Positions 8,402-11,991 of a stretch of DNA of 11,991 nucleotides are shown here, one piece after another. Each line of letters opens with the position of its first letter. The first letter of the stretch is position 1. The position numbers and the translations under genes were made by a program. Location: assembly GCA_017965685.1 (NCBI GenBank), contig JAGCPM010000216.1, forward strand, positions 1 to 11,991, read 5' to 3'. The notes beneath the pieces were generated by a model, which was not told where the DNA came from, searched no databases, and was given only the letters and a program-made list of their open reading frames with translations. Source of the stretch: Kiritimatiellia bacterium. Its GTDB lineage: Bacteria; Verrucomicrobiota; Kiritimatiellia; RFP12; UBA1067.

Positions 8402-9795
8402 AAACACGAATCGGTCGTATCGCGCCAGTCGCGCTTGTTGCGGTGGCGTGTCACATCCCGCTTTTTGCGGGACTTCTGGATAACGCATGGATAAAGGGCG
8501 TCACTGACAAGGATCCTCTCTCCTACGCCTGCGGAGAGGAGATTGTGTTCAAGTTGACGCCGATGGGTGTCGAGGGTGAAATCCCCGAAGGCGAATACAA
8601 ACTGCAATGGGATAAGAGCGACGATTACGGTTCTCAGGAAAAAGGTGAAGTTCCGTTTACGTCAGAGCCGTTCATATACAAGACGCGTCTGGACAAGCCT
8701 GGCTTTGTGCGCTTGACGGCGTATGTAGTTGATCGGAACGGGAAGCGCGTCGAGAAGAAGTTCACCGGCGACGCTTCCACTCCGGAAGGGCGCAAGGCAA
8801 TGAACGAGTTCGAAAGGTCCAACAAGGCCGTGTTCTTCGACGGAGGGGCCGGGGCGGCCGTGGATTCGCTCGCTCTTTCGCCCGAGGGCGAGCCTGCCGA
8901 CTTCGACGAATTCTGGAAGGGCCAGTTCGCCCGGCTTGACAGAGTGCCGGTCAAGGCGGAACGCATCGAAATCGAAAGTCCAGACCCCAGAGCGCGGCGT
9001 TTCGCCGTCCGCATCGATTGCGCGGGACTCAGGCCGGTGACTGGATACCTTTCGGTTCCCAAAGCGGTGGACGAGGGCAAGAAGTTTCCGTGCCGCCTCG
9101 AAACGCACGGTTACAGCGGCGACAACTGCACGCACACGAGGCCGGAATGGACCGTACCAGGCATGATTGTTCTCAACATCAACGCGCACGGGCTGAAGCT
9201 CGAGGAGTTCGGCGCGACCGATGCTGATACCAAGGCGCTCCGCTGGGAGATACGTTCGCACGACAGGCGCTATGCGTTCGATCCTGAGCAGAACAAAGAT
9301 CCGGAAACCGCCTACTTCAACGGAATGGTGCTGAGAGTCAAGCGCGCCTTGCAGTACCTCAAGACCATAGAAGGATGGGACGGCGTGAACCTCGAAGCCA
9401 GCGGCGGCAGCCAGGGCGGGCTCCAGACGATATGGGCGGCGGGTTGCGGAGAAGGCGTGACGCTCGCAAACTCCGGAGTAACGTGGTGCTGCGACATGCC
9501 TATGAACAATGTGCGCTTGGATTGGAAGGCTGCGAGCAACGGATGGTACATCAGCTGGGTGCCGGGCATCTCCTATTACGACGCCGTGGCCTGGGCGAAA
9601 CGCATACCCGAAACCTGCCGCACCAACATCACCCGCGCAGGACTGGGCGATTACTGCTGTCCTCCGATGGGGCTGGCAAAGCTCTGGAACGCCATCCCGG
9701 GCAAAAACAAGTCCATCAAATGGGTGCAGGGGTCGCAGCACGGATACGTTCCGCCGGACTATGACGGACGCGATTTTGTGAAAGAGGTCAAGTAA
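8398..9795 (+). CDS. Secreted acetyl xylan esterase-like protein (CE7/AXE1)
   Basis: This 465-residue exported serine esterase probably removes acetyl groups from sugars or oligosaccharides. A signal peptide ends around PLFA/GLLDNAW near residue 24. An extra beta-rich N-terminal domain (about 25-140) precedes the alpha/beta hydrolase AXE1 domain, which begins near FDEFWKGQFARL. The catalytic triad is visible in CE7 order: Ser338 in GGSQGG, Asp418 in GLGDYCCPP and His448 in GSQHGY. ATG 8398 overlaps the GH36 stop and has AAGGAG at 8384-8389, eight bases upstream. Pairing with a GH36-like enzyme suggests that the natural glycan is acetylated. CE7 enzymes are often broad and also act on small acetylated sugars, so the xylan label is only a family name. 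Confidence 0.9.
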   Translation: MKTRIGRIAPVALVAVACHIPLFAGLLDNAWIKGVTDKDPLSYACGEEIVFKLTPMGVEGEIPEGEYKLQWDKSDDYGSQEKGEVPFTSEPFIYKTRLDKPGFVRLTAYVVDRNGKRVEKKFTGDASTPEGRKAMNEFERSNKAVFFDGGAGAAVDSLALSPEGEPADFDEFWKGQFARLDRVPVKAERIEIESPDPRARRFAVRIDCAGLRPVTGYLSVPKAVDEGKKFPCRLETHGYSGDNCTHTRPEWTVPGMIVLNINAHGLKLEEFGATDADTKALRWEIRSHDRRYAFDPEQNKDPETAYFNGMVLRVKRALQYLKTIEGWDGVNLEASGGSQGGLQTIWAAGCGEGVTLANSGVTWCCDMPMNNVRLDWKAASNGWYISWVPGISYYDAVAWAKRIPETCRTNITRAGLGDYCCPPMGLAKLWNAIPGKNKSIKWVQGSQHGYVPPDYDGRDFVKEVK

Positions 9796-9809
9796 TAACT
9801 AAAACTCAT

Positions 9810-9816
9810 AAGGAGG
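9810..9816 (+). promoter_or_regulatory. Strong ribosome binding site for the truncated dehydratase
   Basis: AAGGAGG, a near-perfect Shine-Dalgarno sequence, sits seven bases before ATG 9824. The nearer ATG at 9818 is only one base away and is too close to be used well. An in-frame TAA at 9809-9811 stops any longer reading upstream. Confidence 0.8.
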
Positions 9817-9823
9817 AATGCTG

Positions 9824-10462
9824 ATGAAACGTTTCGAAGGCAAGGCGGAAATCCTCATCGAGTGCCACGGCAGATTCGACGTTCCGACCGCGCTCCGCAT
9901 TTGCAATGCTCTTGAAGAGTATTCGCCGTATTGGGTCGAGGAGCCCGTCATCCCCGATACGATGCGCGCACTCGCAGACGTGAGAAGTCGCGTTCGCGTG
10001 CCGATTGCCTGCGGCGAAAGACTCTACACAACGCAGCAGATACTTGACGCGATAGAGCTTCGCTGCTGCGACTACCTTCAGCCGGATTCGTCTCATGCCG
10101 GCGGCATAACCGGGATGAAGCAGATCGCCGCAATCTGCGACGCGCACCACATTCCGTTCTGTGCGCACAATCCATCCGGCCCTGTCGCGAACGCCGTGAC
10201 GCTCGCCTTGGGCGTCTCGACGCCCGGCTACTGCATCCACGAGACGCTTTTCGACGACGTGCCGTGGCGCAAGGATGTCATCGACGAGGACGTGCGCTTT
10301 GCCGACGGGTTGATGTATCCTTCGGATCGCCCAGGCCTCGGTATCGAGCTGAATGAAGAGGCTGCGAAGGCGCATCCCAAACAGGATCACTGGCTGCGGC
10401 ACTATGTCGGCACATTGACGAACATCCGTCCGCCGGACAGCGTGAAGTACTACCACGGATGA
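9824..10462 (+). CDS. N-terminally truncated enolase-superfamily sugar acid dehydratase (galactonate dehydratase-like)
   Basis: These 212 residues match only the C-terminal barrel part of mandelate racemase/galactonate dehydratase-type enzymes, normally about 380-400 residues. The capping domain and the first barrel strands with the usual K-x-K region are missing. The sequence starts right before the third strand: ILIECHGRF, with Glu13 where Asp is expected and His15 as in the D-x-H form of galactonate dehydratase. VEEP (39-40), GERLY (Glu65), QPDSSHAGG (Asp88), AHNPSGP (His115) and IHE (Glu140) are kept, as is the C-terminal PDRPGLGIELNEEA. The family dehydrates aldonates to 2-keto-3-deoxy acids. 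A strong ribosome binding site, an in-frame stop upstream and an intact frame to the end suggest that it is translated, yet it probably cannot fold or work as a normal dehydratase. An in-frame deletion that kept the original start is the simplest explanation; a misassembly is possible. Confidence 0.8.
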   Translation: MKRFEGKAEILIECHGRFDVPTALRICNALEEYSPYWVEEPVIPDTMRALADVRSRVRVPIACGERLYTTQQILDAIELRCCDYLQPDSSHAGGITGMKQIAAICDAHHIPFCAHNPSGPVANAVTLALGVSTPGYCIHETLFDDVPWRKDVIDEDVRFADGLMYPSDRPGLGIELNEEAAKAHPKQDHWLRHYVGTLTNIRPPDSVKYYHG

Positions 10463-10463
10463 T

Positions 10464-10468
10464 AGGAG
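10464..10468 (+). promoter_or_regulatory. Ribosome binding site that decides the lactonase start
   Basis: AGGAG lies eight bases before ATG 10477. It is downstream of the alternative ATG 10459, which overlaps the dehydratase stop but has no usable Shine-Dalgarno sequence. The 10477 start gives MIVYLGCYTG, the usual opening of the family. Confidence 0.7.
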
Positions 10469-10476
10469 CATTGGCC

Positions 10477-11514
10477 ATGATCGTCTATCTCGGATGCTAT
10501 ACGGGTGAGGTGAATCCGAATGGCCTAAAGGTGCTGGAGCTTGACGAAAACTCCGGCGCAATGTCCGTTGTCGCCGAATATCCCGTCTCCAATGCGCTCT
10601 ACCAGGCGCTTTCGCCGGACGGGAAATATCTCTACTCCTGCACCGGCGAAGGAATATCCTCGTTCAGTGTCGAAGGACTGAATAAAGTCGATTCGATTGC
10701 ACTTGGGAACTGTGTCTGCCATGTTGCGGCGATGCCGGACGGCAAGCAATTGGTATTTGCCGATTACCTTGGCGGATTTGCCGGTTCCGTCGAGGTTGAG
10801 GAAGGTAAGTTCGGCAAGCTTGTCAAGCATCAGCATTCCGGCTCTGGACCGAATCTGCCGCGCCAGGACAAGGCGCACTGCCATCAAGCGATGCCGACGC
10901 CCGGCGGGAATGGCTATTGCGTGGTCGATTTGGGGCTTGACCGGCTTGTAGAGTATCCGGCGGGTCGAGTATTTAATACTTTGCCCGCTGGTGCGGGCCC
11001 GCGTCATCTTGTATTCCATCCCAACGGAAGCCTCGCGTTTCTCGTCTATGAGCTCGGCAACCTCGTCTCGTCCCTTTCTTGGTCGCCCGAAGCAGGCTTC
11101 CAGCAACTCGAGACCTGTCCAACCCTGAACGATTTCCATAGTTCCATAATTCCATATTTTAACAATTCCACAATCCCACATTCTTCTTACCTTGCGGCTG
11201 CGATTCGCTTCACGCCGGATGGAAAAGAAGTCGTCGTCTCCAATCGCGGCGAGAATTCGCTTGTCGTTTTCGGCTTCGATGAAGCGACCGGGAAGCTCGC
11301 GTTCAAGGCTCGGACGATGCTTTCGGGCAACTGGCCGCGTGACTTCATTTTTGTAAACGATACTCTTGCGCTCGTCGCCTGCGAGCGCTCTGGAGAGTTG
11401 CTCGCAATGCGCTACGACCCGTCAACCGGCGTTTTCTCGCAAATCGCCGCGCTTGGCGGCCTCCACCGTCCAGTGGCGCTTACACCCAATCCACGCACAC
11501 ACTCCTATCTTTAG
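10477..11514 (+). CDS. Beta-propeller lactonase family protein (6-phosphogluconolactonase-like)
   Basis: This 345-residue protein belongs to the seven-bladed lactonase family typified by E. coli Pgl (YbhE). It opens with MIVYLGCYTG and has repeated blade motifs such as LSPDGKYLYSCT, FHPNGSLAFLVYELG and FTPDGKEVVVSNRGENSLVVF. The family signature around the active site, HSGSGPNLPRQDKAHCHQA, places Arg129, His134 and His136 in the expected region. No signal peptide is seen, so it is probably cytoplasmic and hydrolyses a sugar lactone to the aldonate. In this operon the substrate may be an unphosphorylated lactone made by the Gfo/Idh/MocA enzyme downstream; that is inferred. A tandem array (11134-11181) widens the loop before LAAAIRFTPDG by about 16 residues. 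The gene begins 14 bases after the dehydratase stop and is the last of the operon. Confidence 0.88.
   Translation: MIVYLGCYTGEVNPNGLKVLELDENSGAMSVVAEYPVSNALYQALSPDGKYLYSCTGEGISSFSVEGLNKVDSIALGNCVCHVAAMPDGKQLVFADYLGGFAGSVEVEEGKFGKLVKHQHSGSGPNLPRQDKAHCHQAMPTPGGNGYCVVDLGLDRLVEYPAGRVFNTLPAGAGPRHLVFHPNGSLAFLVYELGNLVSSLSWSPEAGFQQLETCPTLNDFHSSIIPYFNNSTIPHSSYLAAAIRFTPDGKEVVVSNRGENSLVVFGFDEATGKLAFKARTMLSGNWPRDFIFVNDTLALVACERSGELLAMRYDPSTGVFSQIAALGGLHRPVALTPNPRTHSYL
11134..11181 (+). repeat. In-frame short tandem array, six degenerate 8-bp units
   Basis: Six consecutive 8-bp units with consensus TTCCAYAN (for example TTCCATAG, TTCCATAA, TTCCACAA) occupy exactly 48 bp of the lactonase gene. They encode residues 220-235 (FHSSIIPYFNNSTIPH). 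Forty-eight is divisible by both 8 and 3, so the array adds 16 whole codons. It is far more A/T-rich than its surroundings and sits in a loop between propeller strands. The opposite strand is also open across it. Similar NSTIPQFNNSTIP-like stretches are recalled from many environmental bacterial proteins. Confidence 0.75.
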
Positions 11515-11519
11515 GATGT

Positions 11520-11547
11520 TTGCGCGGGGTGGTGATTTTGGTATAAT
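11520..11547 (+). promoter_or_regulatory. Extended -10 promoter (P1) after the operon
   Basis: A consensus TATAAT at 11542-11547 is preceded by TG at 11539-11540, an extended -10 element. A weak -35 (TTGCGC, 11520-11525) lies 16 bases upstream. Transcription would start near 11554, and no gene begins before the terminator at 11633. Confidence 0.55.
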
Positions 11548-11553
11548 ATACTC

Positions 11554-11651
11554 CCCGTTTCTCATTCATGAAGCGAGTGTGCCAGAACGGCACGCTCAAG
11601 CGGGGGCTTGACAGCCTTCATCCGCAGAAACGCGAGGAGCACCTCGTTTTT
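11554..11651 (+). ncRNA. Candidate structured small RNA (about 98 nt), class unknown
   Basis: The predicted transcript runs from promoter P1 to a Rho-independent terminator and contains no convincing ORF. It can fold as a three-way junction. The closing stem pairs ATGAAG (11568-11573) with CTTCAT (11616-11621). A 9-bp hairpin pairs GAGTGTGCC (11575-11583) with GGCACGCTC (11589-11597), with one U-G pair and loop AGAAC. A short hairpin pairs AAGC (11598-11601) with GCTT (11606-11609) around GGGG. I do not recognise a known family. It could be a trans-acting small RNA, a leader of the downstream oxidoreductase, or simply the operon's 3' end. The 5' and 3' ends are inferred from the promoter and terminator. 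Confidence 0.4.
11633..11651 (+). terminator. Rho-independent terminator
   Basis: CGAGG (11633-11637) pairs with CCTCG (11642-11646) around the loop AGCA and is followed directly by TTTTT (11647-11651). The stem is short but GC-rich. It would end the candidate small RNA and any read-through from the operon, since no other hairpin terminator is seen after the lactonase stop. Confidence 0.6.
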
Positions 11652-11654
11652 CAT

Positions 11655-11684
11655 TTGACTTGCGCACGACCAAAATGATACAAT
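11655..11684 (+). promoter_or_regulatory. Sigma70-type promoter (P2) for the oxidoreductase
   Basis: TTGACT (11655-11660) and TACAAT (11679-11684) are separated by 18 bases, and TG at 11676-11677 makes an extended -10. Transcription would start near 11691, leaving a leader of about 28 bases before ATG 11719. The promoter begins right after the terminator's T-run, which marks a new transcription unit. Confidence 0.65.
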
Positions 11685-11718
11685 ACGCGGCGTATTTGTT
11701 CACGAGCGAGGCGCGAAT

Positions 11719-11991
11719 ATGAAGAAAACAGACTCGGAAAGACGGCTCAAGTACGCCATGGTCGGCGGAGGGAAAGGCTCGTTCATCGGCCCGATCCACC
11801 GCATGGCGATAAGAATGGACGACCTTGCGGACCTTGTCGACGGATGCTACTCGCACTCCGGCGACTGGCGCGCGATGCTGGAGCGCTGCCGCGGCAGGGC
11901 GGATTTCATATCCGTCTGCACGCCGAACGACTCGCACTACGAGATCGCGAAGACCGCGCTCGAGGCGGGCTTTGACGTCATGTGCGAAAAG
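11719..11991 (+). CDS. Gfo/Idh/MocA family oxidoreductase, N-terminal part (3' partial)
   Basis: Ninety-one residues are visible before the window ends. The Rossmann NAD(P)-binding segment is MVGGGKGSFIGPIHRMA (14-30), a form seen in sugar or inositol dehydrogenase-like members, and SVCTPNDSHYEIAKTALEAGFDVMCEK ends at the conserved EK(P) motif. Such enzymes oxidise sugars or related polyols at a ring carbon with NAD(P). Between CYSHS and GDWRAMLER the stretch is about 15-20 residues shorter than usual for relatives, where a helix and strand (like ATGAALGLPPERVYAD) normally lie. The start ATG has a weak GAGG at 11708-11711. It has its own promoter (11655-11684) but is in the same direction as the lactonase, and sugar dehydrogenase followed by lactonase is a sensible pair. 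The C-terminal substrate domain is out of view, so the substrate is unknown. Confidence 0.88.
   Translation, partial: MKKTDSERRLKYAMVGGGKGSFIGPIHRMAIRMDDLADLVDGCYSHSGDWRAMLERCRGRADFISVCTPNDSHYEIAKTALEAGFDVMCEK

Noticed and set aside
8662..9741. Reverse-strand ORF (359 codons) opposite the CE7 esterase
   Set aside because: Same reason: no family features, and the forward frame has a full catalytic triad.
10459..10476. ATG 10459 as lactonase start
   Set aside because: It overlaps the previous stop, but the Shine-Dalgarno AGGAG lies downstream of it and is well placed for ATG 10477, whose product begins like the family.
11134..11181. The tandem arrays as CRISPR
   Set aside because: Units are 7-8 bp, contiguous without spacers, and lie inside coding sequence.
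11589..11597. Hairpin GTGCC-N5-GGCAC as a DNA operator
   Set aside because: Possible in principle, but no second copy is seen in the window and no regulator gene is near; the RNA reading explains the closing stem and terminator better.
11568..11621. Cloverleaf-like fold as a tRNA
   Set aside because: It has no 7-bp acceptor stem, no T-loop sequence, no anticodon arm of the right size, and only two inner hairpins.

Overview
The window looks like part of the chromosome of a strictly anaerobic, GC-rich polysaccharide degrader. The mix of genes suggests the PVC group, most likely Kiritimatiellota or Lentisphaerota (gut, rumen or sediment types): a DUF5107/TPR protein, a secreted GH36-like glycosidase, a CE7 esterase, a sugar porter, a glycyl radical enzyme (GRE) with its activase, and sugar-oxidation enzymes. 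The taxon is inferred from gene content only. All genes lie on the + strand, and no tRNA, rRNA, insertion sequence or CRISPR array was seen.

Layout. Positions 3-2009 hold the C-terminal part of a DUF5107/TPR protein whose start lies upstream of the window. Positions 2051-11514 look like one operon: sugar porter (MFS), divergent GRE, GRE activase, secreted alpha-galactosidase-like hydrolase, secreted CE7 acetyl esterase, an N-terminally truncated enolase-superfamily dehydratase, and a beta-propeller lactonase. The first five genes are joined by ATGA or GTGA stop/start overlaps; the last two follow after gaps of 28 and 14 bases. The 204 bases at 11515-11718 hold an extended -10 promoter, a possible structured small RNA of about 98 nt, a Rho-independent terminator, and a second extended -10 promoter. 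That second promoter faces a Gfo/Idh/MocA oxidoreductase cut off by the window end (11719-11991).

How the genes may work together (inference). The two secreted enzymes would release and deacetylate sugar, probably galactose-type, outside the cytoplasm, and the porter would import it. The oxidoreductase, lactonase and dehydratase resemble a non-phosphorylative oxidation route: sugar to lactone to aldonate to 2-keto-3-deoxy acid. The GRE/activase pair sits in the middle of this route and has no obvious place in the known one. It has a Cys-x-Glu active-site motif typical of radical eliminases, but in an unusual setting (ACWE and RVWGWSGYF). The neighbouring dehydratase lacks its cap domain and catalytic first strands, so the GRE might perform an anaerobic elimination step here.

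A second theme is three short degenerate tandem arrays with 7-bp or 8-bp units, inside the DUF5107/TPR gene (two arrays) and the lactonase gene (one array). They read through in frame as loop peptides and look like mobile or expanding repeats tolerated inside coding sequence.
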